64,000 nucleotides of DNA from Paenibacillus cellulositrophicus (GTDB lineage: Bacteria > Bacillota > Bacilli > Paenibacillales > Paenibacillaceae): contig NZ_CP045295.1 of assembly GCF_009363095.1 (NCBI RefSeq), positions 1,302,001-1,366,000 of the forward strand, in the 5' to 3' direction. The position numbers and the translations under genes were made by a program. The notes beneath the pieces are model-generated. The model was not told the origin of the DNA. It searched no databases and was given only the letters and a program-made list of their open reading frames with translations. Of the stretch, positions 43,583 to 52,775 are shown piece after piece. How positions within the stretch are numbered: the stretch's first letter is position 1; each line of letters begins with the position of its first letter.

Positions 43583-44029
43583 TTACCCGCCGCAGGAGCA
43601 TTTGCCCCCGCCGCCGCATCCTTTAAGATGCGAATCGTTGCCCGGCACCTTGATCGTTTCCGATACGGAATAAGCGATCATTTCGGACATTTGGTGCAGC
43701 ATGTCATCCAAGTTCTGCTCGGCCAGCTTGAAGCGTCTCACTTCCTCGAACTGCTCCAGCTGCTGCTCTACTGCCTTGACCTCATCCTTGGCACTGTGGT
43801 AATTCGGATGGAAATGGCCGAAACGCTGGGTCTCTTCGAAAAGCTCCTTCTTCTTCGCCAGAAGCCGGACAAGCTCCTGTACGGCCGGATTGCTGCCAAC
43901 CTGCTGCTTCCAATATAAATAATCGGACACCTCAACCGACTGATTGATCATATCGCCTAATTCATAGGCGTTCATCAGCACGGCTGCCATGTCGACCGTG
44001 TTGATCTCCGATACGCTCATGAACTTCAT
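43583..44029 (-). CDS. ricF: RicF (YlbF), subunit of the RicAFT complex
   Basis: 148 residues from the ATG at 44029. RicF joins RicA and RicT in a complex that promotes RNase Y-dependent mRNA maturation and helps competence, biofilm and sporulation. It has the all-helical YlbF/YmcA fold (QRFGHFHPNYHSAKDEV is the family centre) and a Cys-rich tail GCGGGGKCSCGG, matching RicF residues that help bind a 4Fe-4S cluster. The start is uncertain: ATGs at 44029 and 44020 lack a good ribosome binding site. GGAGGAG lies 20 bases upstream, and an ATG at 44080 with AAAGG would add a non-family segment. Confidence 0.88.
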   Translation of the reverse strand: MKFMSVSEINTVDMAAVLMNAYELGDMINQSVEVSDYLYWKQQVGSNPAVQELVRLLAKKKELFEETQRFGHFHPNYHSAKDEVKAVEQQLEQFEEVRRFKLAEQNLDDMLHQMSEMIAYSVSETIKVPGNDSHLKGCGGGGKCSCGG

Positions 44030-44133
44030 CCCAATTCTATAAGAATGTTCTCCTCCGTCTGGAGTAGACTCTTTTATCATATCATAACCTTTGGCCCATA
44101 AGAAGAGGTTTGACGCACTTCCTGCTGATACCC

Positions 44134-46047
44134 TCAGGTGAAAGAAGGCACAATCAGCCGGATTTGCTCCCAATCCCCCGGCGAGAGCAGAGCCCCGTCC
44201 TCATAACCGTCCCGTTCCGGATCAAAGAGAGTTCCTTCCACCGCCCAAGGGTGGCTCCGAATCGCCCGGGGGATGAATTCCAAACGGCTGCCTCCGCGGG
44301 ATATGAGCACCTTGGTCTGCCATTCCAAGGCCTGTTCCATAATGTGCTGAGCGGTCGTTCCGTGATAATTCCGGAAATCCTGGGTCCACATTTTCGGAAC
44401 CTGCCCGTAACCCGGGAACAGGGACTCCGGCTTCGGAATGTCGGAATCCGGCTCGAAATACTGGATATTCCGGCCGCTGTACACCAGACCGCCGGCGGCG
44501 GAAAGCCCGGTTTGGCGGAACTTTTCTTCATGGATCCGCTGCCCCGCCAGGTCCGGTGTGGAGTCATGGATCAGCGGATATGCGGAAACGGTCCGGCCGG
44601 GTTCGGCGATCGCCTTTAAAGGAGAGAGTCCCGACGAATCCAGGATTTTCCTCACTTCAGACACCGCGCCAGGGTTCACGAGAAAATGCTTCGGACCAAT
44701 CCGCTGCAAATGCCCTCTCAGCTTCGGATGCGCTTCGATCCGATCGCCGTCTTCTTCAGCCGAACACGACAGCAGCATGGCTTCCTCAAAGCGGGTCCGG
44801 CCGATTTCCCGGCCCCACTGCTCCAAAGCCAGCCTTACATTCTCCGGAACGCCGCCGCTCGAGAAGTTGTCCAGCAGCTGCGTCATTTCGGCCGCGCTCA
44901 TGCCGTTCTCCACCGCCCGGGCCGTGCTGCTGCGGGTCAAACGGTATATGGACATCCGTTCACTCTGTACCCGCTCCGAGCAGGCAAGCAGCTTCCATCG
45001 GATCCGGTACGGCACATCCGGCGGAACGATGACGTCAAAATCCGGCTGAACATAGAAGCGCCCCTCTCCCGCCATCTCTTGATCTTCGCCGCCCGAAACC
45101 AGAACGAAGGCCGGATCCATGGCCCACCGGAAACAGCAGCGTCCGCTGCCGTCCTCAGCGGTGTCGCCCCAGCCAAACCCTGCCAGCGCCGCCATCCATG
45201 CCCGGGCTCCCGCTTCCGAAACGGACCGGGTGAGCAGAACCTCCCGCTCCATCCAATCCAGCATATTCGTCATATCGTACCAGACACCTGGTTGGAAAGA
45301 AGGATGGCAAAGAAGGTAACGAAAATGCTGCAGCGACGGGCTGTTCATGCCATATCGGTCCAACACCGCCGGGAGCAGCACCCGGTTCATCTCCTGTTCA
45401 GACAGGCTCAGCCATTCGCCGAGCCGCTCCTCTTCCAGCAGAATCCCCTGGCTTTCTTTCACCGCAAGGCCGAGGCACAGCATCATATCGAGCAGCACCG
45501 CGGCCACAAGCGGATAGGATTCAGCATTCGCGTATTGGAGCTGCAGCGCTTCAAGGTCGGAATCCTTCAAGTGCACGGCTTCCAGCAGCTTCTGGATATT
45601 TTTCTTATGTACCGTTCCTTTCGCCGTTAAGGGAAGCCCGTGCTCGGCCGCAGCCGCAAGCGCATGCAGCAGATCCAAAGCCAGGCCCGGCTTGGCTTCG
45701 CTGATCCGATGCACATTTGAATCCGGGACGGCTTCTGCTTCGGGGGTGAAAAACTGCCGATACAATAGACCCAGGCTTTCCAGGGGAATGTAGTAGAGCT
45801 TTTCTCCCCAAGCCTTTTTCACCGCCTGGATCAGGCCGGCTCGTCTCAAGCGGATAAAGGACAGCTCAAGCTCCGCACCACTTCGGCCGCTGCTCATCAC
45901 CGTGGTCCGGGCGTCGTCGCTGAACGGCTGCCCGGCAAAACGGACGATCAGCCGTTTAAGCAGCTCGGCATCCTCCGGAGCCAGCGTACGCAGGATGGAC
46001 CGGATCGCGGATTCCTGCGGCCGGTCTTCGTTCATTTCAGTGCTCAT
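44134..46047 (-). CDS. Helicase-associated protein with an XPB N-terminal-like domain
   Basis: 637 residues. The N-terminal part (1-330) is helical with winged-helix-like character. Residues about 335-480 (GRFYVQPDFDVIVPP through RIGPKHFLVNP) match the domain that precedes the motor in XPB/Ssl2 helicases (Pfam Helicase_C_3 as I remember it). The C-terminal part has a WYL-like or scaffold region I cannot assign (LEWQTKVLISRGGSRLEF). No Walker motif is present, so it is not itself a motor. The start overlaps the stop of the upstream XPB helicase gene by four bases (ATGA), so I infer that the two make one complex. Its role in DNA repair or transcription is inferred. Confidence 0.78.
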   Translation of the reverse strand: MSTEMNEDRPQESAIRSILRTLAPEDAELLKRLIVRFAGQPFSDDARTTVMSSGRSGAELELSFIRLRRAGLIQAVKKAWGEKLYYIPLESLGLLYRQFFTPEAEAVPDSNVHRISEAKPGLALDLLHALAAAAEHGLPLTAKGTVHKKNIQKLLEAVHLKDSDLEALQLQYANAESYPLVAAVLLDMMLCLGLAVKESQGILLEEERLGEWLSLSEQEMNRVLLPAVLDRYGMNSPSLQHFRYLLCHPSFQPGVWYDMTNMLDWMEREVLLTRSVSEAGARAWMAALAGFGWGDTAEDGSGRCCFRWAMDPAFVLVSGGEDQEMAGEGRFYVQPDFDVIVPPDVPYRIRWKLLACSERVQSERMSIYRLTRSSTARAVENGMSAAEMTQLLDNFSSGGVPENVRLALEQWGREIGRTRFEEAMLLSCSAEEDGDRIEAHPKLRGHLQRIGPKHFLVNPGAVSEVRKILDSSGLSPLKAIAEPGRTVSAYPLIHDSTPDLAGQRIHEEKFRQTGLSAAGGLVYSGRNIQYFEPDSDIPKPESLFPGYGQVPKMWTQDFRNYHGTTAQHIMEQALEWQTKVLISRGGSRLEFIPRAIRSHPWAVEGTLFDPERDGYEDGALLSPGDWEQIRLIVPSFT

Positions 46048-47807
46048 GGTCGGGATGATGCCTCCTTTAGGTCTGGAATGGGACGGTCCTTCGCAGGACG
46101 GGAAGAAGCCCGCTCATGACTGGACCCAGAACGAAACAGCCCGGGATCCGAATCATATCGGACGGAATACTCATACCCCTGTTCGACAAGGAACAGCTGG
46201 CGGCGGATGGCAAAGTCCTCTTCTTTGCTTTCTTGGGACACCAGCGCGTAAAAATATGCCCGGTTGTTTCCGGTTTTCGGACGAAGAATCCGCCCCAGAC
46301 GCTGGGCCTCCTCCTGCCTCGAGCCGAAGCTGCCTGATATTTCAATCGCCACGGAAGCGTCCGGCAGGTCGACGGCGAAATTGGCTACCTTGGAAACGGC
46401 CAGCACTCTGATCTCGCCCCGTTTAAAAGACTCGTAGAGCCTTCCGCGTTCCTTGTGCGCCATTCGCCCCGAAATCAGCGGAATGCCCAGCGATTCGGAC
46501 AGTTGCTTCAGCTGATCGATATACTGGCCGATAATGAGGATGCTCTCCTCCGGATGCTTAGCGAGCAGCCTGCGAACGACCTCGAGCTTGCCGGGATTTT
46601 CGGCGGCGATGCGGAACTTCTCCTTGCCCTCCGCATACGCGTATGCTTCACGCAGCTCCGGCTCCATCGCCACCCGGACTTCCGTGCATTCAACCTTCGC
46701 AATCCAGCCCATGGACTCCAGCTCCTTCCAGGGCATCTCGTAGCGTTTCGGCCCGATCAGCGAAAATACATCCTGCTCGCAGCCGTCCTCCCGTACGAGC
46801 GTAGCGGTCAGTCCCAGCCGGCGGGTCGCCTGGATATCGGCCGTCGCCCGGAACACCGGAGCCGGCAGCAGATGCACCTCATCGTAAATGATGAGCCCCC
46901 AATTCCGTTCATTAAACAGACGCATATGCTCAAACTCGTCCTCTTTGGAGCGGCGGTGCGTCAAAATTTGATAGGTGGCCACGGTGACCGGGCGCACCTC
47001 CTTCTTCTGCCCAGTATACTCCCCGATCTGGGAAGGATCGAGCGTCGTCTTGTCCGTCAGCTCCGCTATCCACTGTCCGACGGAGGTCGCGTTCGACGTC
47101 AGGATCAGGCACTCGCACTGCTGCTTCTCCAGCACGCCAAGGCCGATGACCGTTTTCCCGGCTCCGCAAGGGAGCACCAGCACCCCGCTGCCTCCGCTCC
47201 CGGCCACCCCTTCGAAAGCGTCGGCCGCCGCCTGCTGGTAGTCCCTCAGCGCAAATGAGCCGCCCTGCGCTTTCCAGCCCAACTGCAGCGGCTGCCCCTC
47301 ATGATATCCGGCCAAGTCCAGGACCGGATATCCGAGCCGCGTCAGCTCCTGCTTGATCCGTCCGCGGCGGACCGCATCAAGCTCCGCCTGCTCCGGCGCG
47401 GCGCGGCGCAGCCCGCTGGCCTGCACGGCGGGGATCGCCAGCACTTCATCCAGCAGCTGCGGATCGGATGCCGTCAGCTGGAGCTTCCCGGCTTCCGCCT
47501 TCCCCGCCTCGATCCGGAGCTTCCCGTATCTGCCGACCAGGCTGCGGATGTCCTGGATTAACGCGGATGGAACCTCCCATCTGGAAATCGAAGCCAGGGC
47601 GTCGACGATTTCCTCCGCGGTCCATCCCAGCGAAGCGGCATTCCACAGCGATAACGGAGTGATCCGGTACGTATGAAACGCAGAAGGACTCTTGACCAGC
47701 TCTGCAAAATGGGCCAGCTTCCCGCGGGCTTCCTCAAACCCCGGATGTCCGCATTCCAGCAGGACGGTCCGGTCCCGCTGCACGATGCATGCTTTTGTAT
47801 CGCTCAT
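46044..47807 (-). CDS. XPB-type DNA repair helicase
   Basis: 587 residues from the ATG at 47807 (AAGGGGAT upstream; a TTG six codons earlier is out of place). Superfamily 2 helicase related to eukaryotic XPB and its archaeal and mycobacterial versions. A damage-recognition-like region precedes the core. Then Walker A VLPCGAGKTVIG, Walker B IIYDEVHLLPAP, the XPB-specific RED motif in LTATLVREDG, and lobe 2 with FAVDLPDASVAIEISGSFGS and QEEAQRLGRILRPK. In mycobacteria the homologue unwinds DNA 3' to 5'. It overlaps the downstream helicase-associated gene. Confidence 0.92.
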   Translation of the reverse strand: MSDTKACIVQRDRTVLLECGHPGFEEARGKLAHFAELVKSPSAFHTYRITPLSLWNAASLGWTAEEIVDALASISRWEVPSALIQDIRSLVGRYGKLRIEAGKAEAGKLQLTASDPQLLDEVLAIPAVQASGLRRAAPEQAELDAVRRGRIKQELTRLGYPVLDLAGYHEGQPLQLGWKAQGGSFALRDYQQAAADAFEGVAGSGGSGVLVLPCGAGKTVIGLGVLEKQQCECLILTSNATSVGQWIAELTDKTTLDPSQIGEYTGQKKEVRPVTVATYQILTHRRSKEDEFEHMRLFNERNWGLIIYDEVHLLPAPVFRATADIQATRRLGLTATLVREDGCEQDVFSLIGPKRYEMPWKELESMGWIAKVECTEVRVAMEPELREAYAYAEGKEKFRIAAENPGKLEVVRRLLAKHPEESILIIGQYIDQLKQLSESLGIPLISGRMAHKERGRLYESFKRGEIRVLAVSKVANFAVDLPDASVAIEISGSFGSRQEEAQRLGRILRPKTGNNRAYFYALVSQESKEEDFAIRRQLFLVEQGYEYSVRYDSDPGLFRSGSSHERASSRPAKDRPIPDLKEASSRP

Positions 47808-47856
47808 CAAATCCCCTTCTTTCAATCCGAATTGTTCTTTCAGCCTTCAAACATAT

Positions 47857-47894
47857 GAAAAAGTTCATCTCCTAGAGCGGAAATGAACTTTTCC
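47857..47894 (-). terminator. Terminator of the M20 amidohydrolase gene
   Basis: GAAAAAGTTCAT pairs with ATGAACTTTTCC (one mismatch); on the minus strand the stem ends in CTTTTTC. It is 100 bases beyond the stop codon and 50 bases before the XPB operon. Confidence 0.65.
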
Positions 47895-47991
47895 TCTTCC
47901 ATTTCAAGTTTTCCCATCATCCGCCAAAACATTCGTGCCTTCAGGAACCCTTCTCTCGGCAAGACCGGGAGACTCGGCGGCCCGAGCCTGC

Positions 47992-49167
47992 CTATTCCCA
48001 TCCCTGATAGGATTGGGTCATCGTCACCAGCAGCTTGGCGGCGCTCAGCATGGCCGATTCGTCAAAGTCAAACCTTGGATGATGATGCGGATAGACGGCC
48101 TGAAGCTCTTCGTTGCCTGCTCCCACGAACATAAAGCACCCGGGGATTTCCTGCAAATAGTATGCGAAGTCCTCCGCAGGCATAATCTTCTCGCAACGCT
48201 CCACCTTTGACTCCCCGAACACCTTCGGCGCTTCGCGGAAAAATCTTTCCGTCTCCACTTCATCATTCACAAGAGGCGGGTAACCCATCAAATATTGAAT
48301 TTTCGACTCCGCTCCATAAGTCTGCGCCGTAAGTCGGGTTATTTCTTCGATCCGTTCGCGGATCAATTGGCGCGTCTCCTCATCAAATGTCCGTACGGTC
48401 CCGGTAATCCGGCACGATTCGGCAATGACGTTCTGCGCGCTTCCGCCCTGGATCGTTCCGATCGTAACGACCGCCGGCCGAAGCGGGTTGACCGAACGGC
48501 TGACGATGCTCTGCAGCTGCATGACCAGCGCCGATCCGGCCACCACGCTGTCCACCGTCACGTGCGGCATGCCACCGTGGCCGCCTTTACCGATGATATC
48601 GATAAAGAACTCATCCGCTGCCGCCATCATCGGCCCCGGCGTGCTGGCCGCGGTTCCTGCCGGGAACGGCGTCCATAAGTGCACGCCGTACACCGCGTCG
48701 GCCCCCTCCAGAACGCCGGCCTCGATCATCCCCTTGGCTCCGCCCGGGCATACCTCCTCCGCTGGCTGAAATACGAACCGGATCTCTCCGGGGAGATCAT
48801 CCTTCCGGGCGCTGAAGTATGTCGCCACCGCCAGCAGGACCGACGTATGCCCGTCGTGACCACAAGCATGCATGACGCCCGGAACCTCGGACGAATAATC
48901 GCACGACTTTTCATCCTGGATCGGAAGCGCGTCCATGTCCGCCCGCAGCACGACCGTTTTCCCCGGCTTGCTTCCTTTTAATACGCCGACTACCCCATAT
49001 CCGCCGCCAAACCGCGTCCGGACGTCGATCCCCAGCTCCCGCAGCCTGTCCGCCACGAACGCCGACGTCTTCTCCTCGTGGTAAGACAGCTCCGGATGCC
49101 GGTGCAGATACCGCCTCCACTCCACCATTTGCGGCTGCAGCTTGCCCAGCAGTGCTTCTTCTTTCAT
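47992..49167 (-). CDS. M20-family amidohydrolase (amino-acid deacylase type)
   Basis: 391 residues from the ATG at 49167; an in-frame start at 49218 has no ribosome binding site. Metal-dependent hydrolase of the IAA-amino acid/N-acyl-amino acid hydrolase group. Motifs: LHRHPELSYHEEKTS, LRADMDALPI, HACGHDGHTS (Cys/His ligands), FQPAEEVCPGGAKGMI (catalytic Glu pair), GKGGHGGMPH in the lid domain, and PAEDFAYYL with HHHPRFDFDE at the end. It releases an acyl group from an N-acyl amino acid; the exact substrate (acetyl-cysteine, hippurate or diaminopimelate derivatives) cannot be decided. Confidence 0.9.
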   Translation of the reverse strand: MKEEALLGKLQPQMVEWRRYLHRHPELSYHEEKTSAFVADRLRELGIDVRTRFGGGYGVVGVLKGSKPGKTVVLRADMDALPIQDEKSCDYSSEVPGVMHACGHDGHTSVLLAVATYFSARKDDLPGEIRFVFQPAEEVCPGGAKGMIEAGVLEGADAVYGVHLWTPFPAGTAASTPGPMMAAADEFFIDIIGKGGHGGMPHVTVDSVVAGSALVMQLQSIVSRSVNPLRPAVVTIGTIQGGSAQNVIAESCRITGTVRTFDEETRQLIRERIEEITRLTAQTYGAESKIQYLMGYPPLVNDEVETERFFREAPKVFGESKVERCEKIMPAEDFAYYLQEIPGCFMFVGAGNEELQAVYPHHHPRFDFDESAMLSAAKLLVTMTQSYQGWE

Positions 49168-49298
49168 ATGTATCCGTCCTCTCGCCATAGAATGGATGTT
49201 AAGTTGCCGATATGTCATCCCACATCGCGGTTGTGAACCCTTTTTTCTATTGTAGCAGAAACGCTTAAGATGGGGTATCGCCCCAATACTGCCAAGGC

Positions 49299-49327
49299 TT
49301 GCACAAGTGTTTAAAACATAATATCAT
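49299..49327 (+). promoter_or_regulatory. yugN promoter
   Basis: TTGCAC, 17 bases, TATCAT, 46 bases ahead of the chosen start codon. Confidence 0.55.
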
Positions 49328-49373
49328 GAGTAAAGAACTTTACAGGCAACCAATAGAGGAGGATTTAGTAACC

Positions 49374-49721
49374 ATGATTTTTGAAAATACGGGACTGGAC
49401 GGCATCAAAGCCGACTTGGCGTTTATGGACGAAGTAGCCGAGAAAGTAGGCTTTGTCCGCTGGCAGTGGGAATACTACCGCGCTACATATGACTATAAGA
49501 TCGAAGATAAAAACACCAATTCGGAGTATTTCGTCCGGATTAACACCCGTGCAGTGGAGGGTAAGCTGGAAAAGCCAAGCACCGTGCTGCAAATTGAAGC
49601 CGTGTACATGGGTAAAGCGACCTTCCCTCACGGGCTGGAATACGAATCTCCGATTCCGTCGTCCATCATGGGGATTGCAACCAAGAAGCTTCAGCAGTTT
49701 AAAGCCGCTCTGGAAGCCTAA
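49374..49721 (+). CDS. YugN-like protein
   Basis: 115 residues from the ATG at 49374 (GAGGAGG 11 bases upstream; the frame extends to 49299). Resembles the YugN family of Bacillota, function unknown: ENTGLDGIKADLAFMDEVAE, then GFVRWQWEYYRATYDYK and the conserved FPHGLEYESPIP. It looks cytoplasmic and soluble. It is followed 11 bases later by an ftsW-type gene in the same direction, so co-transcription is likely. Confidence 0.8.
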   Translation: MIFENTGLDGIKADLAFMDEVAEKVGFVRWQWEYYRATYDYKIEDKNTNSEYFVRINTRAVEGKLEKPSTVLQIEAVYMGKATFPHGLEYESPIPSSIMGIATKKLQQFKAALEA

Positions 49722-49732
49722 GCAGGTCTCTT

Positions 49733-50992
49733 ATGAGAGAAGAAAAACCCCAACAAACCAAGAGAGGGACGCCGGATTTCCAATTGCTCATCCTCACCTT
49801 GCTGTTGGTTGGTTTTGGGCTGGTCATGGTATTCAGCGCCAGTTCGAGCTTGGCCATCGCTAGCAAGGATTTTCACTATGACTCGCTGTATTTTACGAAA
49901 AGACAGTTCATGTGGGCCGCGCTGGGCACGATTGCCATGTTCGTCGCGATGAACATTCCCTACACCAGGTACAAGAAGCTGTTTGCCCCGCTGTTTATCG
50001 TTACAGTCATCATGCTAGTGCTGGTTCTTCTGGTCGGATCAGTCAGAAACGGCGCCCGAAGCTGGTTCGGCGTCGGATCTCTCGGCATCCAGCCGACGGA
50101 GATCGCGAAGATCGCGATTATCCTGTATCTGTCCGCTTTGATCAGCAAAAAAGGGGAGCGCTTCCGCGACCTGCGGACAGGCTATATCCCGGTCATGGTC
50201 ATCGTCGGCTTTGTCGCCGGGCTTATCATGATGCAGCCGGACCTCGGCTCCTGCCTCATTCTGGTGGCCACAAGCGCTCTGATCATCTATGCCGGGGGCG
50301 CGAGCCTCAAGCATATGATAGGGTCCGCCCTGCTACTGATCCTGGGTGCGAGCCTCGTGCTGGGAGCTAACGCCCTGATCAAGTCGGTGTCCCATAGCGG
50401 GGAGCAGGCGGTGCAATCGAGCAACTATAAGCTCGGCCGGATTAACGCCTTCTTGGACCCGTTTAAGGATCCTCAGGGGGAGGGCTACAATCTGCTGCAG
50501 TCGCTGACCGCTATCGGTGAAGGGCAGTTGACCGGAGCCGGATTCGGCAAAAGCGTGCAGAAGCTTCATTATTTGCCTAACCCCTATAACGACTTTATCT
50601 TCTCCGTCATCGGCGAAGAGTTCGGGTTTATCGGAACATCGATCTTCCTGATCGTTTATATTTACTTCATCTGGCGAGGGATCATCATCGCGCTGAGGTG
50701 TCCCGATCCGTTCGGAACGCTCGTCGGCATCGGGATTATGGGCTTGATTGCCATTCAGGCGTTCATCAACATCGGAGGCGTCACCCAAACGATCCCGCTA
50801 ACCGGGGTAACCCTGCCGTTCATCAGTTACGGCGGAACTTCCCTGCTGATCATGATGGCGAGCATGGGGATCATGCTCAGCATCTCGCGGATCAGTACGC
50901 TGCCGTCGAAGCAGGAGCAAGTGAAATCGGTGACTGTCAAGAAACCGTCGGTCGCGGTTTCCTCCCGCAATCAGACGCGCCGCTTTAACTGA
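49733..50992 (+). CDS. ftsW: SEDS peptidoglycan glycosyltransferase, FtsW type
   Basis: 419 residues, about ten membrane helices. Polymerises lipid II together with a class B PBP during division. SEDS features: FQLLILTLLLVGFGLVMVFS in TM1, QPTEIAKIAIIL, MQPDLGSCLIL (catalytic-side Asp), the long extracellular loop with INAFLDPFKDPQGEGYNLLQ and LPNPYNDFIFSVIGEEFGF, and the final LPFISYGGTSLL. FtsW, RodA and SpoVE paralogues are hard to separate by eye. FtsW is preferred because ylaN is nearby, as in B. subtilis. The C-terminal tail is basic. Confidence 0.88.
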   Translation: MREEKPQQTKRGTPDFQLLILTLLLVGFGLVMVFSASSSLAIASKDFHYDSLYFTKRQFMWAALGTIAMFVAMNIPYTRYKKLFAPLFIVTVIMLVLVLLVGSVRNGARSWFGVGSLGIQPTEIAKIAIILYLSALISKKGERFRDLRTGYIPVMVIVGFVAGLIMMQPDLGSCLILVATSALIIYAGGASLKHMIGSALLLILGASLVLGANALIKSVSHSGEQAVQSSNYKLGRINAFLDPFKDPQGEGYNLLQSLTAIGEGQLTGAGFGKSVQKLHYLPNPYNDFIFSVIGEEFGFIGTSIFLIVYIYFIWRGIIIALRCPDPFGTLVGIGIMGLIAIQAFINIGGVTQTIPLTGVTLPFISYGGTSLLIMMASMGIMLSISRISTLPSKQEQVKSVTVKKPSVAVSSRNQTRRFN

Positions 50993-51026
50993 ACCTTCAG
51001 GGGGATACCCTGAAGCGGCCCATACC

Positions 51027-51066
51027 AAAAAGACTAGAGGACGCTTACGTCCCCTAGTCTTTTTTT
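51027..51066. terminator. Bidirectional terminator between ftsW and the Asp23 gene
   Basis: Long stem AAAAAGACTAG-(a)-GGACG pairing with CGTCC-(c)-CTAGTCTTTTT, a 4-base loop, with T runs on both strands, between converging genes. A second small hairpin (CTTCAGGG/CCCTGAAG) precedes it at 50997-51015. Confidence 0.9.
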
Positions 51067-51082
51067 CGTCTTATTCATGTGC

Positions 51083-51469
51083 TTATTTGGTGCGCGTAGG
51101 TACCTCTTCGATCATGTCATCTTTAAAAGCGACGCCTTCCACTTTCACGTTCACTTCGACCACACGCAGACCGGTCATGCTTTCGACAGCTTCACGCACG
51201 TTTTGCTGAAGCATGCGGGATACTTCGTGAATCGGGGTTTCGTACAGCACGATGATTCGCAGGTCAATAGCCGCTTCCAGCTGGCCTACCTCCACCGTGA
51301 CACCCTTCTGCACGTTTTTTCCGCTCAGGCGCTTGGCCCATCCTTCCGACAAACCACCCGACATAGCTGCGATCCCTGGTGTTTCGAGTGCGGCCAGTCC
51401 GGCGATTTTCGCTACGACATCATCTGCAATCCGTATGGTTCCATTCTCTAGTTGGAGTTGTTCCGACAT
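51083..51469 (-). CDS. Asp23/Gls24 family envelope stress protein
   Basis: 128 residues from the ATG at 51469 (AAAGGAGG upstream). Members associate with the membrane and relate to envelope stress. Typical blocks: GTIRIADDVVAKIAGLAALETPGIAAMSGG, given here in part as IRIADDVVAKIAGLAA, then VTVEVGQLEAAIDLRIIVLY and VNVKVEGVAF. B. subtilis has two, YqhY and YloU; this one resembles YloU, which there precedes yloV/fakA. Here it lies about 37 kb away, between ftsW and a Ca2+ antiporter. It diverges from the antiporter gene. Confidence 0.9.
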   Translation of the reverse strand: MSEQLQLENGTIRIADDVVAKIAGLAALETPGIAAMSGGLSEGWAKRLSGKNVQKGVTVEVGQLEAAIDLRIIVLYETPIHEVSRMLQQNVREAVESMTGLRVVEVNVKVEGVAFKDDMIEEVPTRTK

Positions 51470-51551
51470 GCTCCATCCTCCTTTACATCCATTATCCGTT
51501 ATTGTAAATCCTAACAGGCCCAAAAAGCAAATCCCAAGCCCTGCCGATTTG

Positions 51552-51580
51552 TTTACAACCTTATACAATTTGGGTATATT
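51552..51580 (+). promoter_or_regulatory. Promoter of the Ca2+/H+ antiporter gene
   Basis: TTTACA, 17 bases, TATATT, about 40 bases ahead of the start codon. Confidence 0.7.
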
Positions 51581-51621
51581 GAATAAGAATCGAACTTACA
51601 TAAAGCAAGAGGTGTCAAAAA

Positions 51622-52695
51622 TTGAAAAAATGGATCAGCCCCACCCTGCTCATCGCCTTCTTTATTCTTAGTGCAGTGGGACATTTCGCAGGCTGGGACG
51701 CAACGCTGCAGTTTATTCTGTCCGCGATTTCTGTCATCTTTGTGGCCGGGTTTTTGGGCAGAGCGACAGAGAACGTATCGCATTATGCCGGACAGCGGCT
51801 CGGTGGATTTCTGAACGCCACCTTCGGTAACGCAGCGGAGCTGATTATCGCCATCTTCCTCGTGAAGGAAGGCTTGTTCGACATGGTCAAAGCCAGTCTG
51901 ACTGGTTCGGTAATCGGAAACTTGCTGCTGGTACTGGGACTCAGCATTTTTGCCGGAGGACTGAAGTTTAAAATTCAGAGCTTCAACGTATCGCTGGCGG
52001 GTATGAACGGCTCGCTGATGCTCGTCGCCGTGATCGCTCTGATCGTGCCTGCGGTCTTCCTGCGCAGCCACTCCATTACCGGAAGCGATACCCAGCTGCT
52101 GAGCCTTATCGTGGCTTGTATCTTAATCGTGGCTTACCTTGCCTGGCTTGTCTTCTCGATGATTACTCACAAGAAGTACTTGGCAGATGTCACCGACGAA
52201 GAGGATGAAGAGCTGCCTCATGAACGCGAGCCGGAATGGTCCAAGGGCAAATCGATCCTGTATCTCCTTCTGGCGACCGTTATGGTCGCTTTCGTGAGTG
52301 AATGGCTGGTAGATACGCTGGAGACCTTTACGACGCGATTTGGGCTTAGCGAGCTGTTCGTGGGCGCGTTCCTCGTGGCCATCATCGGCAATGCGGCAGA
52401 GCACAGTGCAGCCGTCATGCTGGCTATGAAGAACAAGATCGGCGCAGCGGTCGAAATCGCCGTAGGCAGCAGCCTGCAGATCGCTTTGTTCGTCGCCCCC
52501 GTGCTGGTGCTGGTCAGCTATTTCTTCGGGCCTACCACGATGGACCTGGTGTTTACAACCATAGAGCTGCTTGCGATTGGCGTGTCGGTATTTATCGCCA
52601 AGTCTATTATCCAGGACGGCAAAACGAACTGGTATGAAGGTCTGCTGCTGCTGGTCGTATACGTTATTTTGGGCGTATCGTTTTTCTTGGTGTAG
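51622..52695 (+). CDS. cax: Calcium/proton antiporter (CaCA family, Cax type)
   Basis: 357 residues with about 11 membrane helices. Exports Ca2+ in exchange for H+. Two inverted repeats each carry the cation-binding alpha motif: LGGFLNATFGNAAELIIAIF near residue 65 and IIGNAAEHSAAV near residue 255. A short acidic stretch (DEEDEELPHERE, about 192-203) sits in the central cytoplasmic loop and may sense cation. Start is a TTG with AGAGGTG upstream; no ATG exists before the first helix. A terminator follows. Together with the P-type ATPase it gives the window two Ca2+ export routes. Confidence 0.92.
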   Translation: MKKWISPTLLIAFFILSAVGHFAGWDATLQFILSAISVIFVAGFLGRATENVSHYAGQRLGGFLNATFGNAAELIIAIFLVKEGLFDMVKASLTGSVIGNLLLVLGLSIFAGGLKFKIQSFNVSLAGMNGSLMLVAVIALIVPAVFLRSHSITGSDTQLLSLIVACILIVAYLAWLVFSMITHKKYLADVTDEEDEELPHEREPEWSKGKSILYLLLATVMVAFVSEWLVDTLETFTTRFGLSELFVGAFLVAIIGNAAEHSAAVMLAMKNKIGAAVEIAVGSSLQIALFVAPVLVLVSYFFGPTTMDLVFTTIELLAIGVSVFIAKSIIQDGKTNWYEGLLLLVVYVILGVSFFLV

Positions 52696-52737
52696 CAAGG
52701 CAGCTTAAGCTCTTAACCCTGCATAGCAGGGAAACGC

Positions 52738-52775
52738 AAAAAAGGCATGCGCTCCAGCGGAGAGCATGCCTTTTT
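52738..52775 (+). terminator. Terminator of the antiporter gene
   Basis: Stem AAAAAGGCATGC with GCATGCCTTTTT, 13-base loop, 42 bases after the stop. Suitable in both directions. Confidence 0.85.
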
